A stretch of 64,000 nt of DNA from assembly GCA_022842445.1 (NCBI GenBank), contig JALHPO010000004.1, positions 235,091 to 299,090 on the forward strand. The letters run 5' to 3'. The stretch comes from Nitrospira sp. Lineage in GTDB: Bacteria; Nitrospirota; Nitrospiria; Nitrospirales; Nitrospiraceae. The notes beneath the pieces were generated by a model. The model did not search any database and was not told where the DNA came from. It saw only the letters and a list, made by a program, of their open reading frames with translations. The translations under genes were made by a program, and so were the position numbers. This document shows positions 26,869 to 35,427 of this stretch, piece after piece (the first letter of the stretch is position 1; every line of letters begins with the position of its first letter).

Positions 26869-27810
26869 TCATGGGCGAGACAACTTCCGACCGGCCTGCC
26901 GCGGGAAGTATTGCCGATGAACCTGCTTCAGCCGGCTACGCTCCACATGGGTATAGATCTGAGTCGTGGCAATATCGGCGTGACCGAGCATCGTCTGTAC
27001 GGCCCGCAGATCAGCTCCGCCCTCCAGCAAGTGGGTCGCAAAGGAATGCCGCAGCATGTGCGGCGAGATCGGCTTTGCAATCCCCGCGCGCTGCGCGCGC
27101 AGCCGCAGCAGCTTCCAGCATGCCTGCCTCGTCAACGCGCGCGCACGGCGCGACACGAACAATGCGCGAGACACCCGGCCTTTCAGCAGCACCGGCCGCA
27201 CATGTGCGACATAATCGGCCAGCAGGTCCCGTGCCTGCTGCCCCATCGGCACGACCCGTTCCTTGGCCCCCTTCCCCATGACGCGCAGACAACTCGCATT
27301 CAAATCAATCTGCGACACCGCAAGCCCGACAAGCTCGGAGACCCGGAGGCCCGAGGCATACAGTAATTCCAGCATGGCGCGGTCCCGGCAATCTTCAGCG
27401 CCGGAACCGGTCGGCACATCCAGCAACCGGACGACTTCCTGCATCGTCAACGTCTTAGGCAACCGGACGGACCGCCGCCTCGCCGTGAGATCGCGCAGCG
27501 GATTCACATCCACAAGTTGTTCACGCACGAGGAAACGAAACCACCCGCGCAGCGCCGAGAGTATGCGGGCGATGGATGACGCCGCAAGCGGCTGGCGTTT
27601 CAGCATCGCGAGAAACGCCACCACGACCTGCGGCGCAACCGGCTCGCCCATGCCGAGCCGATGCTGCGCCAGGTAGTGCTGAAATTTCGTGAGATCGCGC
27701 CGATACGACTCGAGGCTATTGGTCGCCAAACCGCCCTCGACACGCAACCGCGCCAAGTACCGTTCAACAAGCGGATCGATGACGGACGCCGATGAATCAG
27801 CCACGCTCAT
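26869..27810 (-). CDS. xerD: Tyrosine recombinase XerD
   Basis: 313 residues, the usual length for chromosome-dimer resolution recombinases. The N-terminal SAM-like DNA-binding domain is about 15-105. The catalytic domain has the Arg of YASGLRVSELVGL, the Lys of GKGAKERVVP, HMLRHSFATHLLEGGADLRA (His-x2-Arg), MLGHADIATTQIYTHV (second His and the nucleophilic Tyr) and the terminal VHRQYFPRQ-type tail of XerC/D. Length and motifs favour XerD over a phage integrase despite the neighbouring tRNA-Val. Confidence 0.9.
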   Translation of the reverse strand: MSVADSSASVIDPLVERYLARLRVEGGLATNSLESYRRDLTKFQHYLAQHRLGMGEPVAPQVVVAFLAMLKRQPLAASSIARILSALRGWFRFLVREQLVDVNPLRDLTARRRSVRLPKTLTMQEVVRLLDVPTGSGAEDCRDRAMLELLYASGLRVSELVGLAVSQIDLNASCLRVMGKGAKERVVPMGQQARDLLADYVAHVRPVLLKGRVSRALFVSRRARALTRQACWKLLRLRAQRAGIAKPISPHMLRHSFATHLLEGGADLRAVQTMLGHADIATTQIYTHVERSRLKQVHRQYFPRQAGRKLSRP

Positions 27811-27888
27811 TCACCGGCAAACACAGCGGCATTCCTATTGAGTGTCATAGACAAATCCCTAGGGACCCGTTCGCTGTTCTGTCCTTCG

Positions 27889-28012
27889 TCGCTCGTATCT
27901 CGTCCTTCGACTCTGCTCAGAACCGTGAGCCTGTCGAACGGCGAAGCGTGAAGCGCAGGACGAAGTCCCCTTCTTGGTTCGCGAGATACAAGATACGCTT
28001 CACGAGGAACGA
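27889..28012. repeat. Fold-back repeat with CGTATCTCGT / ACGCTTCACGAG ends
   Basis: The xerD-lpoA-like gap contains gctcgtatctcgtccttcga at one end and gcgagatacaagatacgctt followed by cacgagg at the other, with tgaagcgcaggacgaag between. The ends are complementary (CGTATCTCG versus CGAGATAC). Similar sequences bound the fold-back elements at 34454-34647 and 51396-51605, so this is probably a shorter member of that family. Confidence 0.5.
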
Positions 28013-28062
28013 AACTATAGCCAACTCCCGCTGCGAACACAATGAACACACCGTGGTTCTCC

Positions 28063-28091
28063 TTGACACCTTGCACCCTTTCCGATACTAG
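28063..28091 (+). promoter_or_regulatory. Candidate sigma-70 promoter of the LpoA-like gene
   Basis: TTGACA (28063-28068) is a perfect -35 box. The -10 is less clear: GATACT (15-bp spacing) or TACTAG (17-bp spacing). The predicted leader is about 35-40 nt before the ATG at 28132. Confidence 0.5.
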
Positions 28092-28131
28092 TCAGTCGGT
28101 ACGGGACAGACTCTGCCGCCGTTCAAACACC

Positions 28132-30102
28132 ATGCTCCCCAACACACACCATCTCCACACGTTGCCGGTCTTGCCACGCCTGGTCGGGATCGTAACCCTT
28201 ATCGTGCTGCTCGGCCTCTGTCTCGTTGTGACGGAGCCTGCTATCGCGGGCAACAAACCGGCCGGCCCCGTTCCCAATCCGCCGGTGTTAACACAAACGA
28301 AACAGCAGATCGAAAAAGGCGACTATGAATCCGCAGCAGCGACTCTGCGCCGGTTTCTCACAACAACACCCCGGCCTGAGCACCTGGATGATACCTATTT
28401 GCTCCTCGGCGGCGCCCTCTACGGCATGCAGGAGTACGCTGAAGCCCTCAGATATTTGAACCAGCTTCAACAAGAATTCCCGGAATCCGAGCTGAGCGAG
28501 CCCGGCAAACTCTTATTGGCCCGCACACATGCCGCCATGGGCAATGTCGATTTGGCTCTGCCGCTGGCGGCCCAAGTCCGCGCAGCAACCCAGGACCCCG
28601 GCACCAAATACGACGCGTTGAAACTGACGGCGGACTGCTTGGTGCACAAGAAGGATTTCGTCCGGGCCATCCGCACCCTCTTGGAAGGGATGGGCAACGG
28701 TTCGGAGGAACAGGCGGTGGAAACGCGCGAGCAGATCCGTGACATGATCGCGGAGAAACTCGACAGAAAAGGGTTGACCCGGATACGGGAGGCGTTCCCA
28801 CGCGCCTATCCCGGCGACCTCGCCTCCATTCGTCTTATCGACTACTACATCTCGCGCGGCGAAGATCACCTGGCGGAAGGAGAAATCCGCCATTTCCTCG
28901 CCGCCTTCCCGACACATCCCCATGAGCCCAAGGCATATGATGCGCTGCAACTGCTGAGCACCAGACTCAGAACCAATCAGTATTTCATCGCCGCAGTGCT
29001 CCCGTTGTCAGGACGCCTGGGCGCCTTTGCCAACGATGTCCTGGACGGCATCCAGCTTGCGATCGAGCGCGCACGCGAACAGACCGGCATGCCATCCATC
29101 GGCTTGATCGTGAAGGACCACGATGCCGATCGCGAGGGATTTCTGGACGATCTCTCAACGTTGCTCACTGAAGACCGCCCGCTCGCAGTGATCGGCCCCA
29201 TGCTGTCCAAGAATCTCCCTGTCATGGCGGAAATGGCGCAACGGACCAGAGTGCCGCTCATTACCCCGGCTGCCACCCTGCCCAATATCCGCCGGCTGGG
29301 CACCTATCTGTTCAGCACCTCGCTCACCTACGGCCTGCAGGCTGAACGCATTGCATCCTATGCCACGAAGGAACAAAGCTATCGGCGGTTCTGCATCCTC
29401 TACCCCAATACGATTTACGGCCGGGAACTTGCGCGGCTCTTCGCGCAAGAGGTCCGGCAGCATGAGGGAGAAATCATTGCCGCCGTCCCCTTCAACGAAG
29501 GAGACACCGACTTCGGTCCGCCGATCGCGCAGCTCAAAGCCGAGGACCTCAAAAAGTACGGGCTCGCCGTTCCGGTCGACCCGTCGCGGCCGGCAGGAAA
29601 ACCGCTCAATCGGAAGGATAAACGGATCCTGTACACACCGGGATTCGATGCGATATTCATCCCCAGCCGCTCCAAAGACATCGGGTTGATCGCCGCACAA
29701 CTGGCATTCCATGACATGCGCGTCCCGCTGCTCGGAACGAACGGATGGAATTCTCAAGATTTCGCCCGCACCGCGGATCGAACAGTCGAAGGCGCCACCT
29801 TCGTCGACGGATTTTTTGTAGACAGCCCCAACGCCGCCGTGCAGGAATTTGTGCAGCGCTATCAAAAGCGATTCCAAACCACCCCCTCGCTCTTCACGAT
29901 GCAAGGATACGATGCAGCCAGAGCGGTCATCGACGGGATCCGCAGCGGCGTCACCTCCGGCGAAACGCTGCAGGAATTTCTCATGACCCAGCGAACACTG
30001 CCCACGCTCGCCGGACCTGCCGGATTCGGACCGGACGGCACGCTGCACCGGCCGCTCTTTCTTCTGCAGGTGAAACAAGGTAAATTCGTCCAGTTGAACT
30101 GA
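28132..30102 (+). CDS. TPR plus periplasmic-binding-fold protein (LpoA-like penicillin-binding protein activator)
   Basis: 656 residues from the ATG at 28132, exported (hydrophobic segment LVGIVTLIVLLGLCLVVTEP, then AIAG). The N-terminal half holds TPR-like helices (QQIEKGDYESAAATLRRFL, ALRYLNQLQQEFPES). The C-terminal half has the type I periplasmic-binding fold of Leu/Ile/Val-binding proteins (AAVLPLSGRLGAFANDVLDG, AVIGPMLSKNLPVMAEMAQR, VPLITPAATLPNIRRLG, FTMQGYDAARAVIDGI). The same TPR-plus-binding-fold order occurs in LpoA, which activates PBP1a, but no lipobox Cys is evident here. A ligand-binding sensor role is the alternative. Confidence 0.78.
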   Translation: MLPNTHHLHTLPVLPRLVGIVTLIVLLGLCLVVTEPAIAGNKPAGPVPNPPVLTQTKQQIEKGDYESAAATLRRFLTTTPRPEHLDDTYLLLGGALYGMQEYAEALRYLNQLQQEFPESELSEPGKLLLARTHAAMGNVDLALPLAAQVRAATQDPGTKYDALKLTADCLVHKKDFVRAIRTLLEGMGNGSEEQAVETREQIRDMIAEKLDRKGLTRIREAFPRAYPGDLASIRLIDYYISRGEDHLAEGEIRHFLAAFPTHPHEPKAYDALQLLSTRLRTNQYFIAAVLPLSGRLGAFANDVLDGIQLAIERAREQTGMPSIGLIVKDHDADREGFLDDLSTLLTEDRPLAVIGPMLSKNLPVMAEMAQRTRVPLITPAATLPNIRRLGTYLFSTSLTYGLQAERIASYATKEQSYRRFCILYPNTIYGRELARLFAQEVRQHEGEIIAAVPFNEGDTDFGPPIAQLKAEDLKKYGLAVPVDPSRPAGKPLNRKDKRILYTPGFDAIFIPSRSKDIGLIAAQLAFHDMRVPLLGTNGWNSQDFARTADRTVEGATFVDGFFVDSPNAAVQEFVQRYQKRFQTTPSLFTMQGYDAARAVIDGIRSGVTSGETLQEFLMTQRTLPTLAGPAGFGPDGTLHRPLFLLQVKQGKFVQLN

Positions 30103-30176
30103 CAGAATCCTGAAACACTCAGCCGCCTGCGTTCCCATGTTACTCAGTGGCTCGATAGGCGCCAAGGCCGTCCTGA

Positions 30177-30914
30177 ATGAACTCGCTTCCGCAGATCCTC
30201 CATACGATCTCCTACATGGGGCTCCCGTTGCTGTTCGCCATGGTGCTCCACGAATACGCGCACGGATGGATCGCCGAGCAATGCGGCGACCACACGGCGA
30301 AGCTTCAGGGCCGGCTCACGATGAATCCCCTGGCTCACATCGATCCCTTCGGAACGGTTCTCGTGCCGTTGATCTGCCTCTTGTTGCCCGGCGGCTTTTT
30401 CATCGGCTGGGCCAAACCGGTGCCGATCGATCCTCGCAACATGTTTAATCCCAGACGCGACATGGCGTTGGTGGCGGCCGCAGGGCCCGGGATGAATATC
30501 ATCCTTGCGGTAGCGAGCGCATTGTTCTTGGCCCTTCTCCTGACGTTGGAACCGACTCTGTCGCTCCGGCAGGAGGCCGATGCCGAGCCCTCATCGAGCC
30601 TCATGACCGCCTTGGTGCTGCGTCCGATCGCCGTCATGGCTCTGTATTCGGTCATGATCAACGTGCTCCTCGCGCTCTTCAATCTGATTCCGATCCCTCC
30701 GCTCGACGGAGGGCGTATTCTGACGTGCTTATTCCCAGCCAAGCCGGCGATGGCCCTCATGCGCCTGGAGCCCTATGGCATGATGATTCTGGTCGGCCTC
30801 ATTATTTTCGACAAGGAGCTGCGCGTGATCCACACCATCACCAACACCTTCGCTTCCGGTCTTTCCAATACGATTCTGTCGACGGCGCTCGGCCTCGGGG
30901 GAGGCTCCCAATGA
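30177..30914 (+). CDS. Site-2-protease-type (M50) zinc metalloprotease
   Basis: 245 residues, mostly membrane. The zinc motif HEYAH is in the first helix (AMVLHEYAHGWIAEQCGD). The third ligand region is LFNLIPIPPLDGGRI. MNPLAHIDPFGTVLVP and GWAKPVPIDPRNM are typical of the small S2P/RseP-like group without a PDZ domain. It probably performs intramembrane proteolysis of an unknown substrate. Its stop overlaps the trpS start (ATGA), a gene pair recurrent in bacteria. Confidence 0.92.
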   Translation: MNSLPQILHTISYMGLPLLFAMVLHEYAHGWIAEQCGDHTAKLQGRLTMNPLAHIDPFGTVLVPLICLLLPGGFFIGWAKPVPIDPRNMFNPRRDMALVAAAGPGMNIILAVASALFLALLLTLEPTLSLRQEADAEPSSSLMTALVLRPIAVMALYSVMINVLLALFNLIPIPPLDGGRILTCLFPAKPAMALMRLEPYGMMILVGLIIFDKELRVIHTITNTFASGLSNTILSTALGLGGGSQ

Positions 30915-31903
30915 CAACGCCGCGCAAACGGGTCCTGAGCGGCATGCAGCCCAGCGGGCTCATGCATTTGGGCAATTATCTGGGCGCGCTGGAAAACTGG
31001 AAGGCGCTACAGACAGAGTACGACTGCTACTTTTTCGTCGCCGACTGGCATGCCCTCTCGACCAACTATGCCGACACGACCCGCATACGCACGTTCGTGC
31101 AGGATATGCTGATCGATTGGCTGGCCGGAGGCATCGATCCTGAACGGTGCACGATCTTTATTCAGTCCCGTATCCCGGAACACGCGATTCTGCATCTCCT
31201 GCTCTCGATGATGACGCCCGTCTCGTGGCTGGAACGCAACCCGACCTACAAAGAAAAACAGGAAGAGATCAAAGAAAAAGATCTCACCACTTATGGCTTT
31301 CTCGGATACCCGGTCCTGCAGGCGGCCGACATTCTCTTGTACAAGCCTGATTTTGTGCCGGTGGGCAAAGACCAGCTCCCTCACCTGGAACTGACGAGAG
31401 AACTCGCCCGGCGATTCAATGATATCTACAAGACGGCCGTATTCCCTGAGCCAAAAGAACATCTGACCAAGTTTCCAAAAGTGCTCGGCACCGACGGCCG
31501 GAAAATGAGCAAGAGCTATCACAATACGATCAATCTGTCGGACGCCGAACCAGCCGTTCGCCAGAAACTCAAGACCATGGTCACCGACCCGGCGCGCGTG
31601 CGCCGGACCGATCCGGGCAATCCCGACATCTGTCCGGTCTATGAGTTTCACAAAATCTATTCGCCGCAACCGGTCCAGGATCAGATCAACAAGGATTGCC
31701 GGACCGCAGCGATCGGCTGCATCGATTGCAAGAAACAAGTCGCCGATCGGGTCGTCGAACAGCTGACGCCGGTCTGGGATGCGCGCGCGAAGCTGCTCGG
31801 CGATCCCTCCCGCGTCGAAGACATCGTGCAAGCCGGCAGTGCGCGCGCCTCGAAAGTCGCCAAGGCAACCCTCGCCGAAGTGAACGAGGCGATGAAGATC
31901 TGA
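30911..31903 (+). CDS. trpS: Tryptophanyl-tRNA synthetase
   Basis: 330 residues, the normal length for bacterial TrpRS. The class I signatures are GLMHLGNYLGAL (HIGH-like) and GRKMSKSYHNTI (KMSKS). PVLQAADILLYKPDFVPVGK and DQLPHLELTRELARRFN shape the Trp/ATP site. The ATG at 30911 overlaps the M50 protease stop by 4 nt. It charges tRNA-Trp; no trp leader or T-box was seen. Confidence 0.97.
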   Translation: MTTPRKRVLSGMQPSGLMHLGNYLGALENWKALQTEYDCYFFVADWHALSTNYADTTRIRTFVQDMLIDWLAGGIDPERCTIFIQSRIPEHAILHLLLSMMTPVSWLERNPTYKEKQEEIKEKDLTTYGFLGYPVLQAADILLYKPDFVPVGKDQLPHLELTRELARRFNDIYKTAVFPEPKEHLTKFPKVLGTDGRKMSKSYHNTINLSDAEPAVRQKLKTMVTDPARVRRTDPGNPDICPVYEFHKIYSPQPVQDQINKDCRTAAIGCIDCKKQVADRVVEQLTPVWDARAKLLGDPSRVEDIVQAGSARASKVAKATLAEVNEAMKI

Positions 31904-31946
31904 GCCCGCCTCGTTCAAGGGTTCATCATTGAACCCGTCGGAGCTT

Positions 31947-31990
31947 GGGGACTGACACCCTTCTCCGCGCAACGCGTGGTGTCTGTCCCC
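31947..31990. repeat. REP-like palindrome GGGGACTGACACC ... GGTGTCTGTCCCC
   Basis: A 13-nt arm (31947-31959) pairs with 31978-31990 with one mismatch around an 18-nt loop. It lies between the convergent trpS and alpha/beta-hydrolase genes. The GGGGAC-start and GTCCCC-end pattern recurs at 41178-41218. The hairpin has no U-tract, so a REP-type repeat is likelier than a terminator. Confidence 0.6.
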
Positions 31991-32016
31991 GTCCGACGTC
32001 CGGGGTGACAGCGTTG

Positions 32017-32547
32017 TTATGCGGCAAGTTGCTGGAGCAACAACCAGCCTTCATTCCATTCTCCAATCCCGCTTTCTGAATTGATGTGGCCTGCTGGACC
32101 AATATCTACAAAGCGGCTACCCCAAGCAGCCGCCGCAGACCTGGCAAACTCTATGCTCCCATAGGGATCGTCGGTGCTTGCCACAACGATGCTCGGGAAT
32201 GGAAGCGACTTCAGCGGCAAGGGCGAGAACCCGACTGCCTCTCTTGGGAAGTTGGGTCCATCCGGGTTCGGTGGGGCAACCAACAATGCGCCTTGTATGC
32301 TGAGATGTGTTTTCGCCGCCCAATGTGCGACGAGCAGACAGGCCAGACTATGCGCAACCAGCACGACATTGCCACCAACGTGCGCAACCGTTTGTTCCAG
32401 CGCATCACGCCACTCGCTGCAAACCGGACAATCCCAATCACGCTGCTGCACACGCACAAACGAAGGGTTGGCTTTCCCCCAAAGGCTTTGCCAATGTTCA
32501 GGACCGGAGTTGCCGATGCCGGGAAGAATGAGCACTGTTGAGTTCAT
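32017..32547 (-). CDS. RBBP9/YdeN-family alpha/beta hydrolase
   Basis: 176 residues, the compact size of this family. LILPGIGNSGPEHWQSLWGK is the family N-terminus. The serine nucleophile elbow is the variant VLVAHSLACLLVAHWA (H-S-L-A). The Asp region is ASTDDPYGSIEFA and the His is in DIGPAGHINSESGIGEW. Predicted soluble serine hydrolase with unknown substrate. GC content looks slightly lower than its neighbours, and an antitoxin-like remnant lies immediately upstream, so the locus may be accessory. Confidence 0.88.
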   Translation of the reverse strand: MNSTVLILPGIGNSGPEHWQSLWGKANPSFVRVQQRDWDCPVCSEWRDALEQTVAHVGGNVVLVAHSLACLLVAHWAAKTHLSIQGALLVAPPNPDGPNFPREAVGFSPLPLKSLPFPSIVVASTDDPYGSIEFARSAAAAWGSRFVDIGPAGHINSESGIGEWNEGWLLLQQLAA

Positions 32548-32567
32548 GGCTTCCGTTTCACAAATCA

Positions 32568-32714
32568 GAAGTCAGCCTGCAATTTTCTATCTGCCGGCTG
32601 AAAAATGCGGACCATGAAGGGCATTCTCTTGCGATGTTGAATCGCATAGCCACCGCATTGGACCAACGGGTGGAACTTCGTTTTATGCCGATCAGCAAAA
32701 AGACTCAAGACTGC
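32568..32714 (+). pseudogene. Remnant of an XRE-family antitoxin/regulator (C-terminal half)
   Basis: The plus-strand frame reads RLKNADHEGHSLAMLNRIAT then ALDQRVELRFMPISKKTQ. This matches the end of HigA-like XRE regulators (SRLE..., SLxTLxRIAxALGxRLELRFxP). The N-terminal helix-turn-helix and start codon are missing and no partner toxin gene is present. The open frame continues into the methyltransferase gene on the opposite strand. It looks like a decayed fragment. Confidence 0.5.
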
Positions 32715-32744
32715 TTAACCGAAAACGGCTTGTTTGTATGCATT

Positions 32745-33401
32745 CTATCCCGGTGGATCCACTCGCCTGGCGATCACGTTGATCCACCGGCCCTTCCGCT
32801 CCTGATTACTGACCACACGCAATACCAGCACCTGCCAGCCTGCGCGGCGCAACGCCCGCGCCAAATCGTCCTTTTTCCATCGCGCGAAGTAACGGCCCGG
32901 CATCCAGCCCTTCGTTAACAGGCCGCTCTTCGTTCCATATGTCAGCGTAGCGGCCAGCGTCGCCCCAGGCTTGGCAAGCAACCGTAGCGCCTTCAACACG
33001 CGCGCCGCGTCCGCTTTGGGAAGATGGATCAAGGAGGCCGCAGCCCATACGCCGTCGAAACTCGCGGATCGGAACGGCAGCTCGCGCATGTCGGCTCGCA
33101 CGAGGGGAAGCGACGGAACCGTCTCGCGTGCAACGCGGAGGAATGCCGCAGTCAGATCCATCCCCACAACTCGATATCCCTCGCGCTGCAACAGCTGCGC
33201 ATCCTGCCCGCCGCCGCATCCGAGATCGAGCACCGGCGCGCCGCGCGGGAGGCCGGCCACCCACTCCGGCAGCAAGGCGGAAGACCGCCTGCGTCGAGCC
33301 GTCCATCGTTTGAGAAACGTCCGCGCGCCTTCTTCATAGACCTTGATGGTCGGCGCGACAATGTGACTTGTGGTATGGTGCTGCGATGAGCGAATGGCCA
33401 T
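32745..33401 (-). CDS. Class I SAM-dependent methyltransferase
   Basis: 218 residues. Motif I is VLDLGCGGGQDAQLL; motif II acidic residue in VVGMDLTAAFLRVAR; ADMRELPFRSASFDGVWAAA is the motif III/IV region; LAKPGATLAATLTYG follows. These are standard for small Methyltransf_11/25 enzymes. The substrate is unknown. The only plausible ATG (33399-33401) lies 16 bp from the start of a divergent gene, so its promoter must overlap that gene's coding region. Confidence 0.88.
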   Translation of the reverse strand: MAIRSSQHHTTSHIVAPTIKVYEEGARTFLKRWTARRRRSSALLPEWVAGLPRGAPVLDLGCGGGQDAQLLQREGYRVVGMDLTAAFLRVARETVPSLPLVRADMRELPFRSASFDGVWAAASLIHLPKADAARVLKALRLLAKPGATLAATLTYGTKSGLLTKGWMPGRYFARWKKDDLARALRRAGWQVLVLRVVSNQERKGRWINVIARRVDPPG

Positions 33402-33417
33402 TCAGATGGAGATGCGT

Positions 33418-33741
33418 ATGACTCAATCCTGGTGGAACCTGGCTGCTGTGATCTTCTGTGTGACCGGCATGGCTTCGGTATCCTTGGCGGCTGCTCCGCC
33501 GGCTGTCACTCCGCCCTGCGACAAGTACCCGCCCGCCAAACAATCACGCTGCGCCGAAATCTGGAAAGAGCTCAACCAGGAAGACGGGCCGCTCGTCGCA
33601 CAATTCGGGCTCGACCAGCAGAAACGGCGCGAAGACGGGAAAATCACCGCGCAGCAGCATCTCGCCGAAAACATGGCCTTCATCAAACAATCCACCGAGA
33701 AGCGAATCGAGCGGCTGAAAGAGCGCATGTCGAAAGACTAG
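33418..33741 (+). CDS. Small exported protein, helical, unknown function
   Basis: 107 residues. A signal peptide (AAVIFCVTGMASVSLAAA) is followed by a Cys-containing segment (PPCDKYPPAKQSRCAEIWKE) and a charged helical C-terminus (AFIKQSTEKRIERLKERMSK). I chose the ATG at 33418 because GGAG sits 6 nt upstream; earlier in-frame ATGs have no signal sequence at their start. The two cysteines could form a disulfide. I do not recognise the family. Confidence 0.7.
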   Translation: MTQSWWNLAAVIFCVTGMASVSLAAAPPAVTPPCDKYPPAKQSRCAEIWKELNQEDGPLVAQFGLDQQKRREDGKITAQQHLAENMAFIKQSTEKRIERLKERMSKD

Positions 33742-33757
33742 CCACGACAGTCTCGAG

Positions 33758-34399
33758 TTACGACACGCGAAAGAATTGATTCGATTCCTTCTCCCGCCCG
33801 ATTTCTGTTTCCGGCCCATGTCCAGTCACCACAATGGTCGCATCGTCGAGTGTGTACAGCCGCTCCCTGATCGACTGTTCAATGGCATCGAAGTCGCCAC
33901 CCCACAGATCGGTGCGGCCGATGCTGCCGCGAAAGAGCGTGTCGCCTGCCAAGACGAAGTTGTCGCCGGGAAAATGAAAACTCATGGATCCTGGAGTGTG
34001 CCCAGGGGTATGGAGCGCCACTGCGGAAACCCGGCCAACCAGCAGCTTCTCCTCATCCTTGAGCCAGTAGTCCGGCAGCGGCACAGGCACATACATTACG
34101 CCGAACATCCGGCACTGCAGCTCAAGATTTTTCCACAGATCAAGATCCTGCTGATGGAGGCAAATCGTCGCCCCTGTCGCCTTCTTTATTTCACCGGAAG
34201 CGAGAAAATGGTCGAGATGCGCATGGGTATGGAGGATATGGCTGACCGTGAGGCCGAGCCGGCTCACTTCATGGAGAATGCGCGCAGCATCGCCGCCGGG
34301 ATCGACGACGATCGCCTGCTTCGTCACCGGATCGCCGATGATCGAGCAGTTGCACCCGAGTGGAGGAACCGAGAAGGTTTTCCGGACCAAGGCAGCCAT
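33758..34399 (-). CDS. Metallo-beta-lactamase-fold hydrolase (glyoxalase II-like)
   Basis: 213 residues. The metal motif THAHLDH, then HTPGHTPGSMSF, LAGDTLFRGSIGRTDLWGG and VVTGHGPETEIGREKESN match the GloB-related small MBL hydrolases (YcbL type). These hydrolyse thioesters such as S-lactoylglutathione or analogues. FSVPPLGCNCSIIGDP is the typical N-terminal strand. It converges with the small exported protein gene. The substrate is not determined. Confidence 0.92.
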   Translation of the reverse strand: MAALVRKTFSVPPLGCNCSIIGDPVTKQAIVVDPGGDAARILHEVSRLGLTVSHILHTHAHLDHFLASGEIKKATGATICLHQQDLDLWKNLELQCRMFGVMYVPVPLPDYWLKDEEKLLVGRVSAVALHTPGHTPGSMSFHFPGDNFVLAGDTLFRGSIGRTDLWGGDFDAIEQSIRERLYTLDDATIVVTGHGPETEIGREKESNQFFRVS

Positions 34400-34453
34400 A
34401 GCGCGCCATGCTACAGTCCGACAGCCTTACTGCGCAAGCTGAGGCTCGTCCTC

Positions 34454-34647
34454 CGTGAAGCGTATCTCGCTAGGGAGAAGAGCGTATAGCTGATGGCGTA
34501 TAGCACGGGACTGAGCCGGAAAGTCTTGAGTGATGAGTTTTAAGTGTTGAGCTGTATCTGATAACTCCCGACCAAGAACTCACAACTCCGCATTGCTTGT
34601 GCCATAAGCCATACGCCATAGGCTCTTTCCGCCGACCACGCTTTACG
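34454..34647. repeat. Fold-back (long inverted repeat) element, copy A
   Basis: The left arm (34454-34506) includes gtgaagcgtatctcgc, gagaagagcgtatagctgat and ggcgtatagcac. The right arm (34599-34647) reads gtgccataagccatacgcca, taggctctttcc and cacgctttac, which is largely the reverse complement. The inner part holds a second weak pair (gagtgatgagttttaagtgttgag / aactcacaactcc). No transposase is encoded. The same arms occur at 51396-51605. It occupies most of the 299-bp gap between the MBL hydrolase and the next gene. Confidence 0.7.
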
Positions 34648-34698
34648 AGGCACGAGCATTGGAGCAATTTCGCAATACATGGTCACGAATGATGCTGG

Positions 34699-35319
34699 CT
34701 AGGGAGCCTCTGGCCCCGCCCCGCTCCGGATGGTCCAGATCACTTCGGTATCGTAGATCATCCACTCCCGCTCTTTCCGATGGAACCAGACGAGAAACCC
34801 CGCGCCTGTTTCGTCAGGGCGCATCTGTTCGACATATACAAGCGCCTGATCGTTCTGAAGCGTCCGCCCCACCCGCGAGAAGGCCAGCCGCTCCAACACC
34901 TGCAGCGCCTGCACCGGGACGGCGGCGGACACTTCCGGTTCTTCAAGAGACTGTCCCGTGACAAATCGATAGCGAACCCCGAATTGGAACCGGCCTTGAA
35001 GCCGACCGGCTTCGCGGTTGGCTCCGATAAAATCCCTCACAAGGTCAGACGGCAGCCGACCCATGAAAAAGTTCCGATCGTGAAAGGACCCGATTGTTAT
35101 CAGCTCCTTCTGATCCGGCAACAGCCGGACGACCGTCATACGCTCGATCACCACCAGCCTGGTGTATGAAGTGAGAAATATGCTCTCGATGGTCTGATCG
35201 TACAACGCATACTCCTCGGCGGGAATGACCGAAGGAACAGGCATCTCCTCTGCGGGAAGCAATCCCGGCGTAGCAAGACACGTCAGTATCAAAAGGGCCG
35301 GCAACATCGCGCATTTCAT
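34699..35319 (-). CDS. Exported protein of unknown function
   Basis: 206 residues. A signal peptide (MLPALLILTCLATPGLLPAE) is followed by a soluble domain beginning PVPSVIPAEEYALYDQTIES, VIERMTVVRLLPDQKELITI and RFQFGVRYRFVTGQSLEEPE. The C-terminus reads GFLVWFHRKEREWMIYDTEV. The pattern of alternating strands suggests a periplasmic beta-rich fold. I do not recognise a family. Monocistronic and divergent from the coiled-coil lipoprotein. Confidence 0.75.
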   Translation of the reverse strand: MKCAMLPALLILTCLATPGLLPAEEMPVPSVIPAEEYALYDQTIESIFLTSYTRLVVIERMTVVRLLPDQKELITIGSFHDRNFFMGRLPSDLVRDFIGANREAGRLQGRFQFGVRYRFVTGQSLEEPEVSAAVPVQALQVLERLAFSRVGRTLQNDQALVYVEQMRPDETGAGFLVWFHRKEREWMIYDTEVIWTIRSGAGPEAP

Positions 35320-35427
35320 GTTGCGCTGAGCATAGTCGCGACGAAAGAGTCCGTCAATTCACACATTCCATCATGGACAAGCCGGCGTGAAGCATGGATA
35401 ATCATCCGCATCATCAGGAGGAGCACC

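Noticed and set aside
26672..27810. tRNA-Val beside a tyrosine recombinase, as at an integrated island
   Set aside because: The recombinase is 313 residues with XerD-type motifs, not a longer phage integrase. No repeated tRNA 3' end or cargo genes were seen nearby.
30725..30910. Longer trpS frame starting at 30725
   Set aside because: The first 62 codons lie inside the M50 protease gene and lack similarity; the ATG at 30911 begins right at the conserved TrpRS N-terminus with a 4-nt overlap.
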